Shown in pieces: positions 23,601 to 34,869 of a DNA stretch of 64,000 nucleotides. The position numbers were made by a program, and so were the translations under genes. Each line of letters opens with the position of its first letter. The first letter of the stretch is position 1. Location: contig NC_034011.1 in assembly GCF_000346465.2 (NCBI RefSeq), positions 9,882,038 to 9,946,037 of the forward strand, written 5' to 3'. The notes under the pieces are model-generated. The model was not told where the DNA came from. It saw nothing but the letters and a program-made list of their open reading frames with translations, and did not search any database. Source of the stretch: Prunus persica (Eukaryota; Streptophyta; Magnoliopsida; Rosales; Rosaceae).

Positions 23601-24022
23601 AAACCCCGTTTTCCCTCGCCTATGGAACTGAAGCGATCATTCCTCCTCACATCACTGTCCCTTCTATAGGCATCGAAGTGGGCAGTATTGAGCAGAACTC
23701 CGAGCAGATGAGACTCAACCTTGACTTACTTGAAGTCGAGCGCGAGAAGGCCATTGTCCGAGTCGCCTCCTATCAACAGCGGTTGAAGTCTTACTACGAC
23801 AAAAGAGCCAAGATCAGACAATTTCAACCAGGCAACCTTGTCCTAAGAAAGGCCTTCATCACTGCACAAAGACAAGGATCTAAAAAGATGAAACCCAATT
23901 GGGAAGGCCCTTACATAATCAGCCGGTCCGGGGGCAGAGGAAGCTATACGCTTGACACCATGGAAGGGAAGAAGATTCCGCGACAATGGAAGGCCTACCA
24001 TCTCCAAAGATACTATCCATGA
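20681..24022 (+). pseudogene. Gypsy pol: reverse transcriptase, two RNase H domains, integrase
   Basis: The frame after the TAG at 20678 continues through two long open stretches. In 20897-23023 are the RT motifs (WRVCVDYTDLNKACPKDNFP, LSFMDAYSGYNQI, YVDDMLVKA). The RT-linked RNase H (YTSKALLDAETRYPKMEKL) and a second, archaeal-type RNase H (WQLYVDGASNHKGSG, NNEAEYEALLAGLRLA, YSDSQLI, HADALASLGSA) follow. A TAG at 23021-23023 cuts the chain inside the integrase zinc domain (H...H before it, CDRCQRY after it). The integrase core at 23036-24022 keeps its D, D and E (VATDYFTKW, LVTDNGSQF, QAEASNK). The RT and integrase residues are intact, so decay is limited to stops. End TGA at 24020-24022. 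Confidence 0.9.
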
Positions 24023-24132
24023 CGCTTCCTCCTACCTGCTCAGTCCCCAGCAGACGACTGAGTACTGCACATTTCTGAAAAAGAGAAGCAACTACTGCAA
24101 ATTCCAGAATGTGCCACAACAAAAGACAGTCG

Positions 24133-24930
24133 CCCATAAGGAGCGTCCTAAGGGAGACGCAGGGTGACGACAAAACGCGTCCGTTTGGAGACGTAGCCCG
24201 CTAAAAAAGCGTCCTAAGGGAGACGCAGGGTGCGCCAGGAATTTCTTAAAAGGGGGTCACCATGCTCTCTGCGGGAAATATCCAGGTTCCTATCCGTTTC
24301 CTAAGGGAGGCAGGATAGTCAAAAAAGTTGTCCATAAAAAGCGTCCTAAGGGAGACGCAGGGCGACGACCAAAAGCGTCCTTCGGGAGACGCAGCCCACA
24401 AAGCAGCATCCTAAGGGGGTTGCAGGGTGCGCCAGGAATTTCCTAAGGGAGGTATCCAGGTTCCTATCCGTTTCCTAAGGGAGGCAGGATAGTCACACAG
24501 TTGCCCATAAGGAGCGTCCTAAGGGAGACGCAGGGTGACGACAAAACGCGTCCGTTTGGAGACGTAGCCCGCTAAAAAAGCGTCCTAAGGGAGACGCAGG
24601 GTGCGCCAGGAATTTCTTAAAAGGGGGTCACCATGCTCTCTGCGGGAAATATCCAGGTTCCTATCCGTTTCCTAAGGGAGGCAGGATAGTCAAAAAAGTT
24701 GTCCATAAAAAGCGTCCTAAGGGAGACGCAGGGCGACGACCAAAAGCGTCCTTCGGGAGACGCAGCCTACAAAGCAGCATCCTAAGGGGGTTGCAGGGTG
24801 CGCCAGGAATTTCCTAAGGGAGGTATCCAGGTTCCTATCCGTTTCCTAAGGGGGGCAGGATAGTCAGACAGTTGTCCATAAGCAGCGTCCTAAGGGAGAC
24901 GCAGGGTAACGACCAGAAGCGTCTTAAAGC
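24133..24930 (+). repeat. 371-bp tandem repeat in the Gypsy 3' region (about 2.15 copies)
   Basis: CCCATAAGGAGCGTCCTAAG starts at 24133 and again at 24504 (period 371), with a partial third copy from 24875. Within each unit, GCGTCCTAAGGGAGACGCAG recurs in several variants, so the unit is itself built of shorter repeats. The array sits between the integrase stop and the end of the antisense gene. Confidence 0.92.
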
Positions 24931-25208
24931 GTTTTCTGGAAAAATGCAGAACACGCCCGGAGTCCCTCAAGGGGGACCCTGGCTTTTGCCGAAATTCCAA
25001 GGGAAATACACAGCAGGACACTAACCGGTTACTCAAGCAGTTTACAAGACAATGTGCAAATTGAAGTTGAAAAAATAAAGACTGAAATTTCCATAGTAAA
25101 GCGACCAACCGGCCAAGTTCAAACAAAAAGAAGATGGTCAAAACAAGACCAATTATTCTAAACAAAAAGCAGACTACAAAAGCTGAAAAGAAATAAAGAA
25201 GTCTTCTT

Positions 25209-27415
25209 CTACTCCGAAGCGCCAGCAGGAGACCCCTGATCTGCAGCCTCTTCAGTGTCCACCTGATCAGCCACGCTCTCGGTGTTCGCAGCATTAGCCT
25301 CCTCACCTCGCACAGGAGGCAAGTCAGGATAGAGCATCTCGATGTCTTCATCTCCAATGGCATAGAAGGGATCATATCCAATTGTGCAGTCCAAGTAGCC
25401 CAACTTGTACGCATCCATGACAGCTTCCGACTTGGATTCTTCAGCAGACTTATGATAGGCGTGAAATCTAGCCAAAAGCTTGTCATAACTATGAGAGATG
25501 TCGGCGTTTTTGCGCTCAAGGCAGAAATAAGCATCTTTTCGACTTGCCAAGTCAACAGCAGAAGAGCTGAGCTCGGAATCTTTCTCAGTAAGGGAACTCT
25601 TCAGCTCAAATATCATCGCCCGCAAATCAGACGTCTTCTTCTCATAACGAGTCTGCTCGGCAGAAAGCTTGCTAGCCAGCTCAGCATTCTTCTTCTCCAA
25701 CTCACTAAGCTGAGCAGAAGAGGGGGCAGCAGACGACGAGTTCCGGATGGTATCCGCAGCAAAAACCACTCCTTTTTGAAGCAGATGAAATGTCGCTTCT
25801 CTTTGTTTTTCCAAGGAAAGACTTGAAAAAGTACCGAGATCACCAGCCTGACGGACTTGATCAACTAGCTCAGCACAAGCGGATGAACTTGATAGAAAGT
25901 GCGTCTTGAACAGATCAGACACGCCCGCATCCCCTGTAGGGCTAGGCTTGTCCACCTTTGGATCAGCCGCTGATGTCGCAGAAGAACTTTTTCCCCGAGC
26001 AGATGACTCTCTTGCTTTCTTAGCCTCTGCCAACCTTACTTCCAAAGGAACTGACGACGATTAATCGACTCCACGCTTGACTGCTTGTGACTCAACAGTT
26101 GGATCATGATGGTTGGATGGATGAGCAGACCTCGCACATCGACCTCCACTCTTCGACTGGTGCAAACGACCCGGACTTCGGAGAGGAAAATCAGCATCTC
26201 TTGGCTTCTCAGCAGGTGACCTGGACCGTGCACGAACTACGTCGCGGAGCAAATCACGATCTCCAAACTCATCAGCGAGAGGCTTAAGGGGAACATCCCT
26301 AATGTTGCGCATACCACCAATCTTCTTGCTATCTGCACCAACAAGATGTTTGACTCTGGCAGATGACGCAGGAATAGCTCCTACTTGGGTTTTCTCAACA
26401 AAAGGGAGCCTTGGCTTCTTCCTCAATGGAGACACATTCCTCGCCCGTAAAGAAGTAGATGGAGTTCTCGAAGACTTGACATCGGCCTTCCTTTTTGGTG
26501 GGGGTTCAGCAAAGCACTCATCCTGTTCAACAGATAGATCATCAGGGTCCGGACCATTCTGCTTCCATCTCTCGACATCCTCGGCAGGGGGCAGACCACC
26601 GTCTTCCTCCCGATACTCGCTCAACAGCCAGCGCCACTCACGAAACTTTTGGGGGATGTTCAAAGCACGGCGGACCTTAGCCATGTCAGGCCCAAGCTCC
26701 AATTGCTTGCTGATGTCACTCACTACAAGCAGAAAACAGAAGTTAGTCAGCCACACTTGAAGAAACTCAAATAAAAGGAGAACAGATCATAGATCACGAA
26801 AGACACACCATAGCAATAAGTGATAGGAACAAGGGGGCCGTCGCCAACGTCGCCCTCCCAGCGTCCGCTGACTTCCAACAAGTCGTCATGCCAAGCGTGA
26901 TCTCCTTGACTAAGACCGTCGAATAGCCTGGACCTGTAGACGCGAACTTGGGCATACTGCTCGAAGTGCCTCACTTCAAAAAAATGAAAGAACTCTCGCA
27001 CCGTCAACTCCAGCGTAAAGAAACGGCTCAGATTCTCGAAGCACATGATCGCCCGGTAAACATTGGGAGTACTCTGGCTTGGAGCACACCCCATGGCGCA
27101 GAACACCTCCTTGAAGAGCTTTGACAGCGGGAATTTGAAGCCCAGTGAAAAATAAAAAGGACGGAAGGTAATGATCCTAGCACCAGGATCATCCGCATCC
27201 TCGAAAGAATCGTTTTCAGTCCGAGACCTCAATAGCTTGATCTGCACATCATCTGGAATGGCAGAAGCGAAAGCAGCCCGCCATTTTTGGAACTGAGCGT
27301 CGGTCGTGACTCGGTGCAAGTTGGCCACGAACTTCTTGCTCGGCACTACGGAACCTCCCCACAAATACAAAGGCACCTGAGAGCTTGGAGCCTTGCTACC
27401 GTCTCTGGAAGACAT
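25209..27415 (-). CDS. Antisense gene of the Gypsy element (putative gypsy-type transposon protein, Transposase_28-like) with an intron
   Basis: Two exons on the minus strand: 27415-26809 and 26722-25209, with an 86-bp GT-AG intron (26808-26723) that joins in frame. Together they would encode about 706 residues, but a TAA at 26061-26063 interrupts the second exon. Exon 1 has the pattern of plant 'putative gypsy type transposon' proteins (FKFPLSKLFKEVFCAMGCAP, QSTPNVYRAIMCFE, LTVREFFHFFEVRH). Exon 2 starts VSDISKQLELGPDMAKVRRA and carries basic/Ser-Pro-rich sequence. It ends in a long charged coiled-coil (about 25700-25450) and an acidic tail. It faces the main genes, between pol and the 3' LTR. 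Function unknown; no enzymatic motif is seen. Antisense ORFs at this place are known from Tat-lineage elements such as maize Grande. The domain assignment is from memory of the pattern. Confidence 0.75.
26723..26808 (-). other. Intron of the antisense Gypsy gene
   Basis: The minus strand reads GTGTGTCTTTC at the 5' splice site and TTTTCTGCTTGTAG at the 3' site, 86 bp. Frame and sequence character continue across it (ITYCY joined to VSDISK). Confidence 0.75.
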
Positions 27416-27470
27416 GTTTGGTCAATGAACAACTCCAAGAAGAGAAGAAATTTCTACCAAGTTAGAATCC

Positions 27471-27471
<1 letters not shown>

Positions 27472-27507
<36 letters not shown>

Positions 27508-27544
27508 TGGCAGAAAAAAAAAAAAAACAACAAAAAAAAAAAAA
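27472..27544. repeat. Poly(A)-rich tract upstream of the antisense gene
   Basis: A run of about 32 A's (27472-27503) is followed by GGGCTGGCAG and two further A runs. It lies some 60 bp upstream of the antisense start codon. Reading frames across it are artefacts. Confidence 0.9.
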
Positions 27545-28359
27545 GGGCAGCCCAGCATGAGCAGCCCGTCCATCTCTCCAGCCCGAGCCCAGCACGCGCG
27601 CGGCCCAATCCTCCAGCTCCTGCACGCAAGGCCCGCCTGCTTGGCACTGGCCCATGTCGCACGGCCCATCTCTTCCTTGCCCAAACGCCAGCAGCCTGGC
27701 CTGCTTGCCCAGCGCAAGCCCACGACGCGCAAGGCCCAGCGCCTTTTCTTCCTCAGCTCCGAAGCCCAGCGCCAGAATCTGCCTTGGGCTTGTCTCTTCC
27801 AGGCTTTTGCTTCAGGCCCAGCACGCATCCACTCCAGCCCAGCCTAGGCAGCTCCAAGACTAGCATATGCCTCATGCTCCATCAGATTCCAGCATGAATT
27901 CCCCAGCTATTTGTCCATTATTTCTCACGAATTGCAACTCATGCTGGACCATCTCCTTGCTGCAAAATAAAAATAAAAATATATATATACATACATATAT
28001 ATTTTTATAGGCTCGACTTACTTGGGATGCACGGCAACTCCTCTCCTCAACAAGCAGTACAAATTCTCCAAAATCTTTCTCAAGCCAGAAGGTAGAGAAG
28101 TTAAGTTTGCGATATGAGAAAGAGTGAAGAGAAGCCCTGTATTTATACAGGTTGGACAACCCGGGTCAAGAAGGAATCACAAACTCATTCCTACTGGGAA
28201 TCCAACTCCAACAACAGTCAGAAGCCTACACCAATTGGAAATCCAATCTGCGAAGGAGTCCAACTCACATAATAAAGCCCAGACACAGTTGGAAAGCCCG
28301 AAAAAAATAATTTCATCTCCTACATGCCACACAAGCGCCATGCAGAAGCTGGGGGCATT
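27545..28359 (-). other. Leader region of the antisense gene inside the Gypsy element
   Basis: Between the antisense start codon and the 3' LTR is first a GC-rich stretch dominated by GCCCAGC-type repeats (27545-27850), then ordinary AT-balanced DNA. No protein domain is seen. A minus-strand TATA-like site is listed separately. Confidence 0.5.
28139..28147 (-). promoter_or_regulatory. Candidate promoter (TATA box) for the antisense gene
   Basis: The minus strand reads TGTATAAATACAGGG, a good TATA box. It is directed at the antisense gene, about 720 bp upstream of its start codon and outside the LTR. This is inferred from sequence only. Confidence 0.4.
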
Positions 28360-29024
28360 TGTGGGAGCATATATTTTCGTCTCCAATCAGGGCACGCCAC
28401 GTGGAAAAGAAGATTATCTCTTTAATTAATTAATTAAATCAGTTTATCTGGCTAATTAATTAATTGGGATAAATATCTTAATTAATATGATATTATCTTT
28501 ATTTAAAGAGATAATATCATTAATTAAGATATTATCACAATAAAGAGAAGATAATATCATTTAAATCAGATATTATCTTCTTAAGAGATAATGTCTATTT
28601 AATTCAGATATTATCAGGCCCAACTCGATTCCTACGAAACCCTAGCCCCGAGGCTCCTATAAATAGACGACCTCATTCATCATTCAAGGTACATCTAAAC
28701 CTACTCCTTATACCCGAGAAAAAGACCCGAAGCTCTCTCTCCCTCTCCACTCTCCATATTTTCTCCCCAAGGCTCCGGCCACCACACACGGCTCCGGCCA
28801 CCCGGTTTACACCCTACATAAAACTCCGTACCCTTTGCTTAGCTATTGTTTTCCTACAAACACTCGAACTAACTTAGGCATCGGAGGGCCTTTGGCCAAC
28901 ACCCCCCGGGTGTGGTCTATTTACTCCAGTCTTTTTTACAGGAATCGAGGAAGAGAGAGAAGGAAGATCGAAGGTTGAAGGATCTAGAAGCGAATATTCT
29001 CCCGTGAGATTATTTGCACAAACA
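28360..29024 (+). repeat. 3' LTR of the Gypsy element
   Basis: 665 bp. It differs from the 5' LTR by T/A in the TTATCTGGCC segment and A/G in the ATAGACAACC segment. Target duplication CTAGA follows at 29025-29029. Confidence 0.95.
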
Positions 29025-29029
29025 CTAGA

Positions 29030-29589
29030 CTTACTGGACATGTGCAAAGGATGTCCCGGAAGGTAGCCGTTCAACTTCCAGCATGTGTCTCTAGTGTGGT
29101 GATCAAAGTCGCAGTAAGAGCAATGAAGCGGTTTGCGTCCCAGGTTGGATGACTATGGTTTGTGATGAACCACGATGGCAGCAGGCTCGGTAGATGCATG
29201 AGACGTTCCAAATTCTCGTTGCTTCTCTTCTTGAGAAATCAAAGAATATGCCTTGCGAACAGACGGTAATGGTTGCATGAGCAGAATTTGTCCTTGCACT
29301 ACGCTATAGGACTTATTGAGTCCTATGAGGAATTCCATAAGTGCATTTCTCTCCTCTTGTTCGCTATGTTTCTTCATAGCACCACAGGAGCACGTTGGTA
29401 AGTCGCTGTAGGAAGCAAGTTCATCCCATAGAGTCTTTATTTTTGTATAATAGTTGGCGACAGACATTTGGCCTTGAGTGAGAGAGAAATCACACGCTGA
29501 AGCTGGAAAATTCTTGGCGCAATTCCATGAGAGAAACTCTATTTGAGATCCTGCCAGATCTCATATGCTGTAGTGGAATAGATGACGTT
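29030..29589 (-). pseudogene. Outer Copia gag, C-terminal part with zinc knuckle
   Basis: Lying between the inner Copia and the Gypsy element, this stretch reads YEIWQDLKIEFL, then at 29153-29467 VANYYTKIKTLWDELASYSD and a conserved gag helix region. Near 29050-29110 a zinc knuckle follows (CSYCDFDHHTRDTC, pattern CX2CX4HX4C). Frames are broken between the pieces. It joins the N-terminal gag at 34870 and the protease at 16986. Confidence 0.85.
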
Positions 29590-29916
29590 TATGAGAATAA
29601 TAAACTGAAGGGGAAGAGAGATGAGAGACAGAGGTGAAGAATGATTGCACAGACCAAGATAATCTGTTCTTGTATTATCAGCTGTATATATGGTGTACAC
29701 GGGTTAGACTTTCTCAAGTCTATTTACAGAAGGCAAGTAATATAAGGTAAGTGTAATTAATCTCATATATTACAGAATCAATTGTAAACTAATTCCTAGC
29801 TGGGATGAAGCTGATCTTGTGATGGGGAGTCTGTCAATGCTAATTGAGTGGGATCGACTGATTTCATGGAATGGGTTGATTGTGTGGAATCATGATATGC
29901 ATCATGATTCTCTTTA
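29590..29916 (-). repeat. 3' LTR of the inner Copia
   Basis: Limits are those of identity with 34543-34869. Confidence 0.92.
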
Positions 29917-32900
29917 CCCTCCCGCAAACGCAACGGAGCAACGCGAAGATTAAGCTTGGATTTAAGAAGAGAAAACCGATCACGATTAAGACCTTTAGTG
30001 AATATGTCAGCAAGTTGATGAGAGGAGGGAACATAGAGAGTATGAAGTGCTTTCCGAGCAACGAGTTCGCGGACAAAGTGATAGTCAATCTCAATGTGTC
30101 GTGTGCGAGCATGGAAAATAGGATTGGCAGCCGTATAGATTGCAGAAATATTATCAACATATATGCATGGGGCAGAACGAAGGGGAATGCCAAGTTCACG
30201 AAACAAGTAACCAAACCATCGGATTTCAGCGGCAGTATTGGCAAGAGCTCGATATTCGGCTTCAGTGCTAGAGCGAGAAACAGTAGACTATTTCTTGGCA
30301 GTCCATGTGAGAAGATTAGGACCGAGAAAGATACAAGCACCAGTGGTAGAGCATCGATCATCAACTGAACCAGCCCAATCAGCATCCAAGAAGCTCCGTA
30401 AAGTGAAATCATTAGGCTTGTGAAAGATGAGCCCTTGCTCAAGCGTGCCTTTAATATACCGGAAAATGCGCTTGACAACTTGAAGATGGGAAGTGCGAGG
30501 GTTGTGCATAAACTGACACACCTGGTTGACGACAAAAGAAATATCAGGCCGTGACAAGGTAAGATACTGTAGGCCACCCACCATACTTCGATAGTTGGAT
30601 GGATCAGGCAAGGGATCACCATCCATACAAGACAATCGAGTGTCAGAGGGCAATGGTGTAGGACATGATTTGCACTCAGTCATATTAAACCGTTTCAATA
30701 AATCAAACGCATACCTTGTCTGAGAGAGAAACAAATTGTTAGAAAACCGATTAATTTCCATGCCTAGGAAAAAATTGAGCTCACCCATTCTTCTACTATC
30801 GAAAGTGGAACATAATGTATCAATAAACTGATGGACACTCTGGGGTTTAGACCTAGTAACAATGATATCGTCCACATACACGAGAACATACATCGTGCAA
30901 GAAGAAGAGCGGCGAATAAATAGGGAAGCATCAAAGAGGCTGTGAACAAATCGCTGAGCAAGAAGAAAGGTACTAAGGCGTTGGAACCAAGCCCGAGGTG
31001 CCTGTTTGAGGCCATAGAGAGCCTTATGAAGGCGACAAACATATTGAGGTCGAGAGGAATCATGAAGTCAGGGGGTTGTTTCATGTACACCTCTTCTTGC
31101 AAGTACCCATTCAAGAAAGCATTGCGAACATCAAGTTGCTGAAGTGACCAATTATAAGAAACAGCTATAGATAAAATAGTGCGAATAGTGGCTGGTTTGA
31201 CTACCGGACTAAATGTTTCTTCATAATCAAAGCCTTCTTTTTGATTAAATCCCTTGGCAACAAGGCGAGCCTTATATCGGTCAATCGAGCCATCTGCTTT
31301 CCGTTTAACTTTGAAGACCCACTTGCATCCCACAATATTCATACATGAGGTTGCAGGAACTAAGGACCATGTCTGATTCCTCATAAGGGCATCATATTCA
31401 TCCTTCATTGTAGCTCGCCAGTGGGAGGATTGGGAAGCTTGGGTGAAACTTGTTGGTTCAATGGACATGGGATCTGAATACTCGGCAAGTAGAGCATGAG
31501 GTAAGGGATGAGGGCTAGTCTTAGAGTAGAGCGGTTTTGTTTCAGGACCGAAAGGAATGATGGAGTTGAGAGACTTGAAATTTTGGGGAGGATTTGGTGT
31601 ATCTGGAGAATTGGGAAAAATAGATAGGTCAATAGGTGAAGAATGAGGAGTTGATTCAGAGGGTGGGTTCGTGAAAAGCATGTGGGATGAGGTAGTGTAC
31701 GGTGATGGGGTCGTGGAGTTTGGTGATTGAGGGTTTGTAGATTTTGGTGATGGAGAAGCCGATTCACAAAGCGGGTGCGTGGATTTTGGTGATGGCGATG
31801 AGGAAGGACTCGTAGGTGAAAGGGTGCGTGGGTCAGATAGAGAGGAAATCGCTTGGGGTGTTGTATTGTGTGAGAACGAGCCAGGCGGGCTAGATGAGGT
31901 AGTGATGGGCTTTGGGGAGTATTGTTTGGTAGGGAATCTGGAATTTGAATTTGTGGGGAGTAGGTGCTGGGCCCTAGATCAGATTGGGTTGTAAGTGTGG
32001 CCTGATCGGGAGGAGGGATAGAATAAAGTCCACCAGAGTGCAATGGAGATGTATTCTGGGGCTGCTTGTAAGGAAAACTAATCTCATCAAAAGTCACGTT
32101 CCGGGATATATAAATACGACCTGAAAAGGGATCAAGACAATGATAACCTTTATAGTGATCATCATAGCCAATAAACACACATGGAATAGATTTAAAGGAT
32201 AACTTATGCTTGTTGTATGGCACCATGTGAGGAAAGCAGGCACACTCGAAACTTTTGAGAAATTTATAATCCGGTGGACGATGAAGTAATTTCTCATAAG
32301 GAGATAAGTTGTCAAGCTGAGGAGTTGGTAAGCGATTGATCAGAAAAACCGCAGTTGAGAAGGCTTCAACCCAAAAGCTAGAGGGCAAACGAGATTGGGC
32401 TAGCAAGCAGAGGCCCATTGCAACAATGTGGCGATGTTTCCTTTCCACCACCCCATTTTGTTGGGGAGTGTATGGACAGGAGATCTGATGCGAGATGCCA
32501 TGATCACTTAAAAAATTCATGAATAATCTGCTAGTAAATTCACCGCCACCATCAATCTGTAACTATTGAATTTTGGAGCTAAACCGATTTTCCACCATTT
32601 TTTTGAAGGGAATAAATGTTGTAAGAACATCTGATTTCTTTGCCAAAGGATATAACCAAGTGAACCAAGTGTTATCATCGACAATGGACAAATAATAACG
32701 ATATCCAAAATTTGAGGAAACAGGTGCAGGGCCCCACAAGTCAAGGTGTAAAAGTGCTAATGGAGATTGAGCATGAAACTTTATGTATTCAAAAGGCAAT
32801 CGACATGATTTTCCCAATGGACAAATATGGCAATGTTTATTTGATAGAAGTGTACCATCAAGTGGTAAATGGTACTTATTCATTAATGTAGAAAAAACTG

Positions 32901-34488
32901 AATAAGATGGATGTCCAAGTCGTGCATGCCACACGTCCTGTATTGTGCGCTCTCCATAGAATGCCATCTTACAAGCAATATGTGAGGTTGTTTGAATATG
33001 ATAAAGGCCATCAGAACTACTGCCAGTAAGGAGTACCGTCCCCGTCTTGTTGTCCTTGACACAAAAACCATTAGCATCCAAGTCAAAGAAACAATCATTA
33101 TCACGACAGACACGTCGAATAGATATCAAATTTTTTCGAATTGCAGGCACACACAATACTTCATTAAGTTCTAAGGACTTATGCAACCCAGTTAATTGTG
33201 TATGGCCAATATGTGTGATTGCTAACTGATTCCCATTTCCAACAACAATTGTATCAGTACCTGTGTAAGGTTGGGCATGTGGTAGAGAAGTTGGGTCTGC
33301 TGTCATGTGGTGGGTAGCACCAGAATCAAAGCACCAATTGAGATTCGCCACATCATGAGTTGATTGAGATGGATTTGAGGTATTTTCTGCCATGTATGCA
33401 TGAGGCCTACAGTCTGGGCAGAAACGGGCTATGTGGCCTGGCTTATCACATCTAAAACATATGACATCAGCCCGCTGGGTATTTGGGGAATTTCCATATG
33501 GCGTTGGAAGAAGTGGAGGGCATCCATCAGTAAGAGTTTCATGAGAAGGAGCAATAGAAGTATGATGTTGGTCGCGAGACTAAGTACGTGGATATGGAAC
33601 CCAATTCCCTTGGGTTGATTCCCAAGGATTTGCTCTCCCTGATCCACGTCCATTGTGTCCTTGATTCCAATTTTTGCCGCGCCCGCGTCCTCTCCCAGAA
33701 CCATAGGAATGAGTTGGATTGTGACCAGTGGAGTTTGGACTGAAGTTGCGCTCAGTGGACCTCCGATCAGCAGCCATAGCAACCACTGAAGCAGCAGTGA
33801 GAGACATTCTTTTCTGTAAATGTTCCTCTCTTAAAGCTAGATCATAGAATTTATCGAAATCAATATCTGGATGCATGTGAAGTGTTGTGGCTAACTCTTT
33901 GTATTCAAGACCAAGACCATCCAGAACATAACTAATGAGTTCATCGTCATCCATTGTTGCACCAGCTTGTGTGAGGGAATCAAAGAGTGATTTGGCATAA
34001 TTAAGATAATCAGTCACTGTTGTGTTGTTGTCCTTTCTGAGAGTGCGAATTTGGTCTCGAAGAATCCGTACACGGGTACTAGCAAGAGGTGAGAGGTGCT
34101 TGGCCAGCATGGTCCAGGCTTGATGAGCAGTGGTACAAGGGATGAGAAGTGTCTTGATGGAAGAGGAGGAAGTTGCTTTGATCCAACTCAGGACCAGTTT
34201 ATCCTTGGCTAACTCTGGGTGCACAGATCCATCTTCTTGCACTTTGGGTGGGTCTGTGTTGTTTTTGACGACTGCTGCAAGGCTGTGCATCTCCAATACA
34301 TCTTCAAATTAGGATTTCCAACTCAAGTAGTTGGTGCGATCCATAGGAATTAGGAACAACGATGAGATATTGAAAGAGATGGGCAAAGAATGGGATGAGA
34401 ATGGAGGTGAGGAAAGTTTTGACATTTCAGAAATCAGTTTTGACATATCAATATTGCTTGATTCTCCAGATTTAGGTGTGGTGGCCAT
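29917..34488 (-). pseudogene. Inner Copia gag-pol polyprotein, near full length but broken
   Basis: Start Met at 34488 (MATTPKSGESSNIDMSKL). The gag domain (34296-33580) ends in Gly/Arg-rich sequence. The zinc knuckle CFRCDKPGHIARFC lies near 33450. Then come protease NWCFDSGATHHMT, GAG-pre-integrase (VWHARLGHPS), integrase (HLDLWGPAPV, then DGGGEF and QQNGVVERKH), and RT ([37 protein letters not shown]). RNase H follows (FLDADWAGSVDDR, VDNISAIYTAANPIFHARTR, LADIFTKGL). Gag to integrase are in one frame, interrupted only by stops at 34309 (TAA), 33580 (TAG) and 32563 (TAG). Frameshifts occur near 31900 and 31065, and a further TAG at 30288. Catalytic motifs otherwise look intact. Confidence 0.9.
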
Positions 34489-34542
34489 TGTTTTGGGTAG
34501 GATCGATATTTTGAGGGTTAGCTCTAAAGAGCTCTGATACCA

Positions 34543-34869
34543 TATGAGAATAATAAACTGAAGGGGAAGAGAGATGAGAGACAGAGGTGAAGAATGATTG
34601 CACAGACCAAGATAATCTGTTCTTGTATTATCAGCTGTATATATGGTGTACACGGGTTAGACTTTCTCAAGTCTATTTACAGAAGGCAAGTAATATAAGG
34701 TAAGTGTAATTAATCTCATATATTACAGAATCAATTGTAAACTAATTCCTAGCTGGGATGAAGTTGATCTTGTGATGGGGAGTCTGTCAATGCTAATTGA
34801 GTGGGATCGACTGATTTCATGGAATGGGCTGATTGTGTGAAATCATGATATGCATCATGATTCTCTTTA
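34543..34869 (-). repeat. 5' LTR of the inner Copia
   Basis: 327 bp, paired with 29590-29916. Confidence 0.92.

Larger units (their letters stand above)
16992..29024 (+). mobile_element. Complete Ty3/Gypsy retrotransposon, Tat/Ogre-Retand-like lineage
   Basis: Two 665-bp LTRs (16992-17656, 28360-29024) with TG...CA ends differ at only two positions (hand count). The 5-bp duplication CTAGA flanks the element (16987-16991, 29025-29029). After the 5' LTR comes TTTGGTGCTTTCATTGAGAG, the likely primer-binding region. A purine-rich GAAGCTGGGGGCATT precedes the 3' LTR. Inside are gag-protease, RT, RNase H, a second RNase H and integrase on the plus strand, a 371-bp tandem repeat, and an antisense spliced gene. 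Two RNase H domains, a repeat-bearing 3' region and an antisense ORF are known traits of Tat-lineage elements. Internal stop codons make it non-autonomous despite its youth. Length 12,033 bp. Confidence 0.95.
29590..34869 (-). mobile_element. Inner Ty1/Copia retrotransposon inserted in the outer Copia gag
   Basis: LTRs at 29590-29916 and 34543-34869 (327 bp each) differ at three positions by hand count. A primer-binding site for initiator tRNA-Met (TGGTATCAGAGC, minus strand) abuts the 5' LTR at 34542. A polypurine stretch GCGGGAGGG abuts the 3' LTR at 29917. The complete Copia domain order lies between. The limits of LTR identity do not give TG...CA ends, and no clean 5-bp target duplication is visible. 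Host gag codons simply resume on the far side. Length 5,280 bp. Confidence 0.92.

Noticed and set aside
24133..24930. Regular repeats as a CRISPR-like array
   Set aside because: The unit is 371 bp with complex internal repeats, lies inside a plant retrotransposon, and has no spacer pattern.
27422..27863. Several overlapping open frames with poly-Phe or poly-Lys
   Set aside because: They cross A-runs and GCCCAGC repeats; they are low-complexity products in the leader of the antisense gene.
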